A stretch of DNA of 64,000 bases, taken from NCBI RefSeq assembly GCF_004664715.2, contig NC_051066.1, forward strand, positions 79,992,735 through 80,056,734, read 5' to 3'. The stretch comes from Peromyscus leucopus (Eukaryota > Chordata > Mammalia > Rodentia > Cricetidae). A program made the translations under genes and the position numbers. Position 1 is the first letter of the stretch, and the number at the start of each line of letters is the position of its first letter. Under the pieces are notes generated by a model, which ran no database searches, was not told where the DNA came from, and worked only from the letters and a program-made list of their open reading frames with translations. Positions 45,431-55,232 of this stretch are shown one piece after another.

Positions 45431-45648
45431 CAGGGGAAGTACTGTTCTTTATATTTTATGAAAATTGTGAATGGATAGCCTGCATGCTATGTTAATGAAC
45501 ACTTGCCATGCATAATTAATTTCAAAGTGTTATCACTGACCAATGAAAACCAAAACACACAAATCTACTAAAGAAAAAACAGGTTATTCAGCTATCAGTC
45601 TGTATTTGTGTGTTATTCATTAAATCATGACTTTAAAAGTAAATTTCA
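45431..45648. other. Unique AT-rich sequence
   Basis: No gene or repeat recognised. Confidence 0.45.
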
Positions 45649-46185
45649 GGCTGGAGAGATAGCACTCATATCAAGCAGTTCACAACTGTTAGGATAATCT
45701 TTTTGTACACTGTGTGAAGATGGGTCTCTGTCCTTCCTGCTTAAGGTACCTTCTGATTGGTTTAATAAAGAGCTGAATGGCCAATATCTGGGCAGGAGAG
45801 GATAGGCAGGACTTCTGGACAATAATAGGAACACTGGGGGAAAAAAAACCCTGAGGCAGGAGATTTGCAGAGGAAGTTGGACATACAGTACTGAGAAGAG
45901 GTAACAAGCCACATGGCAGAATGTAGATTAATATAAACAGGTTAAGTTTTAAGAGCTAGTTGGGAACAAGCCTAAGCTAAGGCCAAGCTTTCATACTTAA
46001 CAGTAAGTCTCAGTATCATTATTCAGGAGCTGGTGGTCCAAAGAAAGACCTGTTATACACAACTGCCTGTAACTCCAGTACCGGGGGATCTGCTGCCCTT
46101 CACCAGCCTCCTTAGGACCTGCATTCATGTGGTGCTCATTACAGACAATCAGGCATACATGCATACACATAAATAAAAACAGATA
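45649..46185 (+). mobile_element. B2-type SINE split by an LTR
   Basis: 5' part 45649-45686 (ggctggagagatagcactca). The 3' part resumes at 46060 (gcctgtaactccagtaccgg, then cataaataaaaacag). The LTR at 45687-46059 sits between, so it is younger than this SINE. Confidence 0.88.
45687..46059 (+). mobile_element. Solo LTR, ERVK-like, about 372 bp
   Basis: Starts TGTTAGGATAATC and ends with TATACA. It is flanked by cacaac (45681-45686) and an overlapping cacaac/caac at 46058-46063, so the duplication is 4-6 bp depending on how the terminal CA is assigned. A poly-A-signal-like tttaataaagagctg lies at about 45760. No internal region. Closely related to the LTR at 54575 and more distantly to 38595. 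Confidence 0.85.
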
Positions 46186-46188
46186 ACT

Positions 46189-46385
46189 AGCCAGGCAGTG
46201 GTGGCACACGCCTTTAATCCCAGCACTTGGGAGGCAGAGGCAGGCGGATCTCCATGAGGCCAGCCTGGTCTCCAAAGCGAGTTCCAGGAAAGACACAAAG
46301 CTACACAGAGAAACCCTGTCTCGAAAAACCAAAAAACAAACAAACAAAACAAAACAAAACAAAAAACCAAAAAAAAAAAACCAAC
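46189..46385 (+). mobile_element. B1 SINE
   Basis: Near-consensus B1 inserted at the A-rich end of the B2. Duplication cagataact (46180-46188, 46386-46394); a small internal deletion follows gatctccatgag. Confidence 0.93.
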
Positions 46386-46394
46386 CAGATAACT

Positions 46395-46728
46395 TTTGAA
46401 ATTAAAAAGTCATAAATAAAAATTCCTAAATTCAGTCTACTCATTTTGATTTATCTTGGTATAAGTTTTTGTAGAAAGTAGCACTAAAGAGTGTCACATT
46501 TGAATATTTTATTGTTGAATGTCATTTGAGAAAAAAGAAACAGAGAGTACAAAACAAAGGCGTAAGGAGTGTCACTATGTGGGCATGTTATCATAGTTGG
46601 TCACCACTCAGTCTTGCTGAAGCATGGAGTTCTAAGCCCAGTGAGATCCTTCTCAAAAACAAAACAAGGAAAGAAGTGATTGAGCAAGACTCTGGCTTCT
46701 AAGACCCCCCCTCCCATGGGTGAGCACA
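46395..46728. other. Unique AT-rich sequence
   Basis: No gene or repeat recognised. Confidence 0.45.

Positions 46729-46766
<38 letters not shown>
46729..46766. repeat. (CA)n microsatellite
   Basis: About 19 CA units. Confidence 0.97.
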
Positions 46767-46769
<3 letters not shown>

Positions 46770-46973
46770 GTCTACATAAAACCCCAAAGTTTCAAATATG
46801 CATTCAAATGCAACTAATAACACATTTTTCAGAAAAATAGTCAAGCCATACTATTAATATTAAGACAGATCCGTCTAAGAATCTGATCCAAATATGTGAG
46901 TATTCACCAAGGATGATTGTTCTGATTATCTTATTTGCAAATGTTCATGTGATCAACATAAAAAAGTGATCAG

Positions 46974-47119
46974 GCCGGGCAGTGGTGGCGCACGCCTTTA
47001 ATCCCAGCACTTAGGAGGCAGAGGCAGGCGGATCTCTGTGAGTTCGAGGCCAGCCTGGGCTACCAAGTGAATTCCAGGAAAGGCGCAAAGCTACACAGAG
47101 AAACCCTGTCTCGAAAAAC

Positions 47120-47150
<31 letters not shown>
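46974..47150 (+). mobile_element. B1 SINE, very young looking
   Basis: Almost consensus (ggccgggcagtggtggcgca, ggaaaggcgcaaagctaca end) with a pure A-tail of more than 30 and an exact 13-bp duplication aaaaagtgatcag (46961-46973, 47151-47163). Confidence 0.96.
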
Positions 47151-47157
<7 letters not shown>

Positions 47158-47163
47158 GATCAG

Positions 47164-47409
47164 TTTTTGTTTGTTTCCATGTCCTTAGATATCTACGTGT
47201 AGATGAATACTAAGTATTTTGAAATGATTTATTTTTGAAGATAATTTTTAATAGAACTTTGAAAAAAGATTTCGTTATATAATAAAGATATATTGGTCAG
47301 TAATGTTTTCAAAAGTAGTATAATCTCAATGACTTTTATAGCCCCTTTCATTCTGTAATGTGCTCTGATATGGATGAGAAATTGTTTGGTGATTCATTTA
47401 GGTATGTGT
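47164..47409. other. Unique AT-rich sequence
   Basis: No gene or repeat recognised. Confidence 0.45.
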
Positions 47410-47790
47410 GCTGCTTATTTTTTGTCAACTTGACACAAACTAGACACTTGGGAAGAGAGAATCTCAGTTGGGGAATTGTCTCCATCAGATTGGCCTGTAA
47501 GGTGTTTTCTTGATTAACGGTTGATGTAGAAGACCCACTGTGGGCAGCGCCACGACTTGGCAAGTGGTCTTGGGTGGTATAAGAAATCAAGGTGAATGAG
47601 CCATGGAGAGCAAGTCTGTAAGCAGTATTCCTTTGTGGTCTCTGCTTCCAGGTTCCAACCCCCAGGTTCCAGCCTCCAGGTTCCTGCCCTGACTTAACTT
47701 GACAGTAGACTCTAACTTGTAAGGTTTAGTAAATCCTTTCCTCCTCAAGTTGCTTTTGGTCATGCTTTTATCACAGCAAACTAACACAGT
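47410..47790 (+). mobile_element. Type A rodent repeat, near full length
   Basis: tttgtcaacttgacacaaac, then gaatctcagttggggaattg, then ttgattaacggttgatgtag, then cacagcaaactaacacag. An internal ccaggttcc duplication lies near 47650. Confidence 0.75.
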
Positions 47791-47929
47791 GTTTAACCCA
47801 AATTTCCTAAACGAGTTGTTATACATCTCTATTTCTGTTTAATATCCATTCTGCTCCCATAAAATTGAATTGCTTACTTTTCACATCCACATATTGCATA
47901 TTTCTGCCTGGGGAAAATTAATGATGCTG

Positions 47930-48066
47930 AGTGGTGGTGGTGCACACCTTTAATCCCAGCACTTGGAAGGCAGAGGCAGGGGGATCTCTGAGTTCAACCA
48001 GCCTGGTCAATAGAGTGAGTTCCAGGACAGTCAGGGCTACACAGAGAAAACAACAAACAAACAAAT
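47930..48066 (+). mobile_element. B1 SINE
   Basis: cctttaatcccagcacttgg, then ccaggacagtcagggctaca, then an AAAC tail. Confidence 0.93.
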
Positions 48067-48089
48067 CATGTTAATTCCCACTCTCATTC

Positions 48090-48362
48090 TCAACCCATTT
48101 CCATGTGCTGGTTTACCATCTTTCCTCCAAGCCCTGCTCCCCCATGAAGCCCTTCCCTCTAACTAGATATCTGCGCCTACCCCACTTTAATCTCTTGGGC
48201 AACTGACAACATTTTTATTTGCATTTCTTTAAATGCGTGTTTTATCTCTTCTTCCTTCCAAATGCTTGTTAGGCCAGAGGGAATCTTCATGTCACCCAGA
48301 ATACCTAACATAATGAATGCTTTACTCATTAAACATCTGCTAAGTAAATGGATATGTGAAAG
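48090..48362 (+). mobile_element. L2 3' end
   Basis: ccatgaagcccttccctcta, then gcttgttaggccagagggaa, then acctaacataatgaatgctt, then taaacatctgctaagtaaat. This is the usual L2 tail leading into a (TGAA)n repeat. Confidence 0.7.
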
Positions 48363-48456
48363 GACCAATGAACCGATGAATGGATGAATGAGTGAGTGAA
48401 TGAATGAAAGAATGAATGAGGGAATGAATGAATGAATGAGTGAGGGAATGAATGAG
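48363..48456. repeat. (TGAA)n tract
   Basis: Imperfect tgaa/tgag repeats extending the L2 3' end. Confidence 0.95.
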
Positions 48457-48960
48457 TCTTCTGCTTAGCTCCAGTGTTGAACACAGTTCCCACCCATTAC
48501 ATCAGTGTTATTGGCATGCATGGTTTAGTGACACAGATTTTGAACTCTTCTTTTAAAATTTGATTGGGAACCCTGACAACATTTCCGGATTGATTTTTGG
48601 ATGAGGTCTGTGTGTATGAAGCAGTTACAGAGCCTTCTTTCCTACTCCCGACTTCTCTGATTAAAACATCTTTGACATTCTTCACAAAGGAAGAAGAGAG
48701 TTCTGGAAAGCCTGCATTCAAGATCCCATCCATGGCTTCTGTTCCCACTGCGACAGGCAGATCTAGCTGATCTGCCAAGCCCCTGATGTAGGATGCCCAT
48801 TGTCAGCCCATCCTGACCCCAAGATTCTTCCTGGAGGAAGAGCCAGGACCTTCTCTGATGGTGTTTCCACTGAGTCTGGGCACCGCACTGTGGGACTCTC
48901 CAGTGTGTCTCCTCCACGTTACTTACTCATGGTCCACATTCATGGCTCAGAAGAATGCAC
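48457..48960 (-). other. Unassigned segment with a 93-codon minus-strand open frame
   Basis: The minus strand is open from about 48778 to 48497, and an overlapping frame is open at 48917-48642. The protein of the first contains AVGTEAMDGILNAGFPELSS and then NVKDVLIREVGSRKEG. It is hydrophilic with no recognised domain. It could be a decayed retrocopy or an unclassified repeat; I do not recognise it. Confidence 0.25.
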
Positions 48961-49257
48961 TGTGCTAACAAATGGGTGAGCAATCTAATCATCGAAAAAT
49001 AAACAGGAAGGGCTGCCCTTGTGTCCAGAATTGTGAAACTGTGCCTTCCAGGGACGTGGGAGTGCTATCCTGTGCAGCCTCCCAGCTTCCTAACTTTAGC
49101 CTCAGTCACATGGATCTACGGGCAAAGACTACATTTTCCACACGCACCCACACCAGTGCTCCAGACGAACAGCTTAATTAAATCAATAACGCATCAGTCA
49201 ATAGACACTGATCAGGCTCTAAATATCTATCTGCGCAACACTCCTAAAGCTGACCAT

Positions 49258-49660
49258 GAGGGGTGGGGGAGGGGGCTCAGTGGGAAAGGAGCTTGCCGTT
49301 CAAGTGTGAGGACATGAGTTCAGATCCCCAGAAGCCACATGGAAGCCCGATGTGGTAATGCCATGTCTATAACCCCAGTACCCTATGGTAGATGGGAAGT
49401 AAAGACAGGCGAATCCTTGGAAGCTTTCAGGCCAGCTAGGTTGGCATATGAGGACGTGATGAGAGTCTGTCCAAACAAGGTGGAAAGTGAGGAGTGACAT
49501 TGGAAGTTGTCCTCTGACCTCTGCACTGTGACCACGCACATCCCCATATATACTACTGAACCCACACACTCATGCCCTCGTACATGTACACGCACAGATG
49601 AGTGCATACAAACACACACACAGAGACACACACACCAACCCTGAAAAAATGTAAATGAAA
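49258..49660 (+). mobile_element. B4A/RSINE-type SINE
   Basis: gagggggctcagtgggaaag, then gagttcagatccccagaagc, then ctataaccccagtaccctat, then gttgtcctctgacctctgca, ending CA-rich. Confidence 0.75.
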
Positions 49661-50346
49661 AATAGAACACTCTTTTTGCTCTTTACCAATTTTAATACCA
49701 ATTTTAAGCCTTTTTGGAGTATGGATTGAAATCTTTGCAAAAAACGAACAAACAAAAAAACAATAGAAAAAGAGATAGCACAATTTCAGTCTGTGTGGTT
49801 TAGAAAAGATGGAGTGCTGAATTCAGAGAAAGAATACATGAAGCTAAAGACAGATTTGTCATGGAGGTAGCTGGTGTCCGTTGGCCAATTCTACAGATTG
49901 TTTCTGAGAACACGATTCATGTGTCACAGCCCAACTTCCTCATTGCGGCTCAGGGATGCCTTCAAGCTGCCATGCCTGGGAAGTGAACTCCAGGTACGAA
50001 GCCCTCCACCAGGTGGAGGGTATCTAGTGGGCAGGACTGGCAAAGATCTTACCTAGTATAGACAGGGTGAGTCAGGAAGTTAACAGAATGGGGCCTGGAC
50101 ACAGGAGAGGAGAAAGACCTTAGGGATAAGCAGAGGCCATAACTGAGGCAACAAGAAGTGTCTGTTAGGAACTCAAAACATCACAGTTCTTCCCAAAGGC
50201 ATTCTTTTTATTAGCAGTGTGTCATCTGGACCTTGAAAACAAGAGGAAGATGAGACAGGAGGCATAGGTGGAATTTAAGCCAAATACATATTCAACAACT
50301 GTCCTTCAGTGTTTACTTTGTGTTAGGAATGTGCTAACAAGAAATA

Positions 50347-50347
<1 letters not shown>
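49661..50347. other. Unique sequence
   Basis: No gene or repeat recognised. Confidence 0.45.

Positions 50348-50412
<65 letters not shown>
50348..50412. repeat. (CA)n microsatellite
   Basis: About 32 perfect CA units. Confidence 0.98.
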
Positions 50413-50633
50413 AGGTGCAGCAGCATGTCAATGTGTGGTTCTAATCCCAGTGTGGGGAATAGAGAAAGGAGAAGCCCTGGTGCTCAATGGCCAACCAGTC
50501 CAGCAAGTTCCAGGTTCAGTGTGAGACTCTATCTCAGAAAAATTAAGTGGAGAGAAATTGAGGAAGATACTTGGCATTGTCTTCTGGCTTCCACATGCAC
50601 TCACACTCATGTGTGCACACACATAAACACATG

Positions 50634-50640
<7 letters not shown>
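50413..50640 (+). mobile_element. B4A/RSINE-type SINE, second half
   Basis: ggttctaatcccagtgtggg, then tccaggttcagtgtgagact, then gtcttctggcttccacatgc. It is flanked by (CA)n on both sides. Confidence 0.75.

Positions 50641-50672
<32 letters not shown>
50638..50672. repeat. (CA)n microsatellite
   Basis: About 17 CA units at the SINE 3' end. Confidence 0.97.
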
Positions 50673-50678
<6 letters not shown>

Positions 50679-50689
50679 ACCTTGGCCAC

Positions 50690-52079
50690 TCTTTTCTGCA
50701 GGTCTACGGTGAGTAAGGCCATCTCTAAGTTTGTATTAGTAAAAATCTGATTTTAAAAGGCTCACCCTCTACTTGTCTACAACAGGCCTGAGACTTGGAG
50801 GTAGGCATGAGCCCTGAGCCTTGGAGCACTACAACTTTTTTGAGGCCACTTCGGGGCCCCAAGCCAAAGTGGCCAGATGTGTGCTGCTGTGCTCTTCAAG
50901 TTCAAGGATAGCCCTGGTTCTCTTTTCTAAGCTCTCTCAGATCTCCAGCCAGCTTACACACTTAGGAAGTTGCCCTGCCCTCGTGAGGAACAAACATTTA
51001 CAAAAGATGGCCTGGAATTCTGCAACCAATTCATTTAAGGATGCCAGCTCTGGTGAAGACACCCCATCAACAGTGGAGAGAGGCAGGTGGCGCCTCTTCT
51101 TAGCAAGAAGGAGCATCTGTGGGTCTTCCACTTGGGTCCCCGAGGATCTGGTTAGCAGTGCAAATGAGGTTGATCTTCCCCCTCCATCTCTCCTTTTCTC
51201 TTCTCCTATAGAAATGAGGCCCACAGCCTTTCCCTCATGAGCACAGTTGGCAGGCATATGTTTCTTACCAAAGTTCACAATGGCACTACTGGAATTCTTC
51301 ATGTCCAGGGTTTCCCTTCAGTGCCTTAGTGCTCCCAAGATGTGCCAGGAATGTGCTCAATTATCAAACCCCAGTGAATCTGAAACCTGATTCTGTCTTC
51401 TTGGTTCTGATTAAAGGATGGGTTTTTTATTAGGGTCACTAATGAAACAGTTAACACTTACTGCGAGAGGTTGCCTGGATAATCATTTTCTCCTCGTGGC
51501 TTGGTACCTGTCGAGTATCTCAAGCAGATCAGTGGGCTGGAGTCATTGTGTGTCTTCAGGGGTTAAGATTTGATCATGAAAAACATTCCTTGTAACACTT
51601 GGCATGCACATTCCAAAAAAAAATCCCATCAAGGAACTGGCAGTTTTAAAATTAATTATTTGAGCTTGAACAATTCAAAAGCACCATCCAATTAAAAAAG
51701 GTAATTCGGGACAGAGGTTATTGCCCATCATGTCTTCTAATTACTTTTCTGTATTTTGAAAAAACAAAAACAAAGCATTAAGTGCTGAGATAATGAACTT
51801 GGGGGCGGTGTTCCGCAGCAAACCCCTGGGTGATGGAAAAAACAGCCATGACTTCCAAACAGGCATACCAGGTCGTTCCCAGAGAAACCTGGGTTACAGC
51901 AGACAGAAACTCCAACACCAGGCTCCCCAGAACGCTTTCACAGCACACGAACCCCAGACTCACATCTAATAAATACAAAGATAAATAGACAGAAAGGTGT
52001 AAAAAGGTAAGTTGGTTGATGTTTTAATTTACACATATTTAAGGGCACCTACTTAAATGAGTTTATTTTTTTATTCCTT
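50690..52079. other. Unique block with two opposed open frames
   Basis: About 1.4 kb without recognised repeat. A 139-codon plus-strand frame (50821-51240) and a 121-codon minus-strand frame (51302-50937) overlap. The minus one has STVDGVSSPELASLNELVAE, serine-rich without a known domain. A donor-like ttg|gtaaga (minus, at about 51270) lies inside it. Not called a gene. Confidence 0.3.
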
Positions 52080-52258
52080 TAGTGTGTGTGTATACACATA
52101 TGGACACATATGTGCTACAACACACATTTGGAGGTGAGGGAACAACTTTCAGGAGTTGATTCTCTCTTTCCACCATGTGGGTCCCGTGGATCAAACTCAG
52201 ATCCTCAGACCTGGCTGGCTGCAAACACCTTGACCCACTGATCCTTCTTGTCAGCTCC
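52080..52258 (-). mobile_element. B3 SINE
   Basis: ttggaggtgagggaacaact, then caccatgtgggtcccgtgga, then gacccactgatccttcttgt. Confidence 0.88.
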
Positions 52259-52259
52259 T

Positions 52260-52625
52260 TGAATGAGTTTTGACAAATACACACAGTTGTGTACCCAACA
52301 GTATGATCAAGATAATGACTTACTTCTGCCACCCAAGAACCTTCCTGTCTCCACCACCCATCCCATTTCCCCAGCCTCTGGCAAACACAGGTCTGTCTTT
52401 TATCACTTTAGATTAGCATTTCATATCAATGGAACCCTGTGTATGCTTTTTTAGCAAGATTTTCTCACTCAGCAAAATCTTTTCTAAAATCCTTTCACAT
52501 TACCGTGTAGTACCAGTAGTGTGTTCCTCCTACTGATGATTGAGTAGTATTCCATTGTATGGATGTACCAAATTTGTTTAATTGTTCACTGTTGACGGAT
52601 CTTTGTAGGCTTTTTCCAGAAAAAT
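52260..52625 (-). mobile_element. Ancient L1 3' end fragment
   Basis: Antisense L1: ttgtgtacccaacagtatga, then tagtattccattgtatggat, then ctgttgacggatctttgtag. Confidence 0.75.
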
Positions 52626-52943
52626 ATTTTGAGCTTATTGTATTTGCTTTGATTCACCTACCACCCGATTTGAACAAATTCACTGCATTTGTGTGGATAA
52701 CCAATTCTTTGTAAAACATAATAAATGTAATAAATCTAAAAGACTTATCCCAAGGTTATATGCTCAGGCGTCAAAGGAGAGGCAGCTGTCTCTTAGGGTG
52801 ATGGAACAGAATGTGTGCAATAAAGGAGTCAGCCTAAGTATTTCAGAAATAAGTGCCAACTCTCTCCAATGATTTGCATGAGCTACATATGGGCATTTTA
52901 CTCTCATTTCTTTTTTTGTTTGTAATCTCTCTGTGTGTATGAT

Positions 52944-52947
<4 letters not shown>
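52626..52947. other. Unique AT-rich sequence
   Basis: No gene or repeat recognised. Confidence 0.45.

Positions 52948-52980
<33 letters not shown>
52948..52980. repeat. (TG)n microsatellite
   Basis: About 16 TG units. Confidence 0.96.
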
Positions 52981-52981
<1 letters not shown>

Positions 52982-52984
<3 letters not shown>

Positions 52985-53340
52985 TACATGTTCATGTGTG
53001 TGAGTGCAGGAACAGGAACATAGGGAGGACAGATGATGGTTCTCTCCCCCAACCTTATTTGGTGTTTGATGTTGCATGTACCAGGCTAGCTGCCTGCCAT
53101 CTTCCGGGGATCCCCCTGGCTCTGCTCCTCCCGCTCCCCATCTTGTGGTAGGATGACTGGGATTACAGTGTCCACTGCCACATCTGGTTTCACATGGGCT
53201 CTGGAGGAATCCACCTCAGGTCTTTATATTTCATGGTAAGTGTTTTCCTCAACTTTTTATGTGGGTTCTGGTGATCTGAACTCAGGTCCTCAGGCTTGTA
53301 TGCAGCAGGTGACTTACCAAGTCAGCCAATCCCCCAGCTT
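52982..53340 (-). mobile_element. B3-type composite SINE
   Basis: catgtaccaggctagctgcc, then gactgggattacagtgtcca, then gtgatctgaactcaggtcct. Confidence 0.75.
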
Positions 53341-53394
53341 TGTTGGTTTACAGTTTTAGGGCATGTGAAGGGTATAAGAAATGTCACCATGTTT

Positions 53395-53562
53395 TATTTT
53401 TTGTTTTTTTTTTTTTCCCTCCCACTCAGGACAAGGTTTCTCTGTGTAGCCCTGGCTGTCCTGGAACTCACTCTAGAGACCAGGCTGGCCTTGAGCTCAA
53501 GAGATCCACCTGCCTCTGCCTCCTGAGTGCTGGGATTAAAGATGTGAGCCACCACCACTCAA
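53395..53562 (-). mobile_element. B1 SINE
   Basis: gacaaggtttctctgtgtag, then cctggctgtcctggaactca, then gagtgctgggattaaagatg. Confidence 0.93.
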
Positions 53563-53696
53563 CATCATTAATCTTTCCCCCAGAGGTAGAAGATGTGGAT
53601 GTGAAAAGTGAGCAATTCAATTTTATGGGAGCAGAATGGATGTTAAACAGAAACAGAGATGTATAACAACTCATTTAGGAAATTTGGGTTATACAC

Positions 53697-53843
53697 TGTG
53701 TTAGTTTGCTGTGATAAAACCATGACCAAAAGCAACTTGGGGAGGAAAGGATTTATTACATCTTACAGGTTAGAGTCTATGATCAGGTGAACTCAAGGCA
53801 GGAACCTGGGGGCAGGAACTGAAGCAGAGACCACAAAGACGTG
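53697..53843 (-). mobile_element. Type A rodent repeat, partial
   Basis: gttagtttgctgtgataaaa, then acttggggaggaaaggattt, then gcaggaactgaagcagagac. A short B1 remnant follows at about 53840-53865. Confidence 0.65.
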
Positions 53844-53865
53844 CACTACCACCACTCGGCTGGTT

Positions 53866-54347
53866 TATTCATCTTTCACGAGTGAAAGCCCACAGATTGG
53901 AGAAAAACAGAAGGGAATCCACATTTCAAGACATACACCATGTTCAAGGGTACCAAAGCCACATGCTTATATATATGGCTTACACACATATATGTATATA
54001 CACATACATATACACATGTAAGCACACACACATATGTTATGGGATATTTGACTGCACTTTGACACTCTGAGACTGTTAATAAAGTTAACTTTGAATCAGG
54101 GGACAGAGCCAGTGACTGGCTGACCGGAATAAGCCATAGGGAAGCCAGAAATTTGGATAGAGAAGACAAAAAGGAAGGAAAGGGTGGGACTAGAGCTTGA
54201 CATTTCTTTTGGGTTTGGGACAAGGGAAGAGACATGTCTGTTGTGTCTCCAGCCCAAAAGCAAGGTTGCTTCTCGATTTTTCTGATTTAGCAGGTTTTCG
54301 CCCCCACATCTGAGTTCTGAGTCTTTGTTGGTAAATAGAATAATAGA

Positions 54348-54351
<4 letters not shown>
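53866..54351. other. Unique sequence with TA/CA-rich patch
   Basis: Mixed (TA)/(CA) tract at 53970-54035. No gene recognised. Confidence 0.45.

Positions 54352-54400
<49 letters not shown>
54352..54400. repeat. (AT)n microsatellite
   Basis: About 24 AT units. Confidence 0.97.
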
Positions 54401-54403
<3 letters not shown>

Positions 54404-54574
54404 ATGGCAGAGCTGTAGGACCAGAAGGCGCTCCAGGTCCAGGCCTGAGTGGCCAATGGGGCACTGACTGGGGGGCTGGGGGGCTGCAGACGATAATTAA
54501 AACATTAGTAGATTCATGTACAGCCACTAAGCTGACAGAAAAACATCATTTGGCACCCTATGTTGGGTACCAAA
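54401..54574 (-). mobile_element. ERV leader with primer-binding-site-like sequence
   Basis: Directly adjoining the LTR end (minus strand) are two spacer bases, then TGGTACCCAACATAGGG, which starts with TGG as a tRNA primer-binding site should. The remaining 150 bases would be untranslated leader, cut off by the (AT)n. No gag, pol or env is recognisable, so the provirus is a remnant. Confidence 0.55.
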
Positions 54575-54970
54575 TGTAGTCGGATTTTCTTGTTGGACTT
54601 TCTTTGGACCACCAGCCCCCAGATAATGCCACAGAGACTTATTATTAATTATGAAAGCTTGGTCTTTAACTTAGGCTTGTTCCCAACTAGCTCTTATAAC
54701 TTAAATTAACTCATTTATATTAATCTATGTTCTGCCACGTGGCTTGTTACCTAGTCTCCATAATCTATGTCTGACTTCCTCTGTCTCGCTGACGTCTCTC
54801 AGTGTGCCTAGATTCTAATCCTGAGTTTCTCTCTCTGTCCAGAAGTCCTGCCTATTCTCTCCTGCCAAGCTATTGACCATTCAGCTCTTTATTAAACCAA
54901 TCAGGTACCTTAGGCAAGTGAGGCAAAACATAAACACATCTTCACACAGCATAAACAAGTATCCTGCTCT
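54575..54970 (-). mobile_element. LTR of an ERVK-like element (5' LTR by position)
   Basis: Its terminus reads TGTAGTCGGATTTTC on the + strand (so ...CCGACTACA on the minus). Body phrases ttgttcccaactagctctta and cagctctttattaaaccaat are the reverse complement of the LTR at 45687. The right end near 54970 is diverged and was placed by comparison with that copy. Confidence 0.82.
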
Positions 54971-54984
54971 ATCTCTCTTTATAT

Positions 54985-55013
54985 GTACACACACACACAC
55001 ACACACACACACA
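54985..55013. repeat. (CA)n microsatellite
   Basis: About 14 CA units. Confidence 0.95.
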
Positions 55014-55109
55014 TGCAGGAAAGACAAATACAGACTGTTTGACCACCATGTTGAAATAATTTCTGTGAGTAGGTTAAATTTTTGGATAATATTTCTATTT
55101 GTTTTGGGA

Positions 55110-55232
55110 ACATGGGTCATGACTGGTGGCTGGAGGTCAGAGGACACTAGTAGAGAGTTCTTTTCCTGTACCACATGGGCCCCAAGGATTGAATTCAGGT
55201 TGTCAGCCATGTTGAGCCGTCTCACTGACACT
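55110..55232 (-). mobile_element. B3 SINE fragment
   Basis: ggctggaggtcagaggacac, then gtaccacatgggccccaagg, then tgagccgtctcactgacac. Confidence 0.75.

Noticed and set aside
54096..54527. 143-codon minus-strand frame with an IYIYIY run
   Set aside because: It crosses an (AT)n microsatellite and ERV leader; no gag-like sequence is recognisable.
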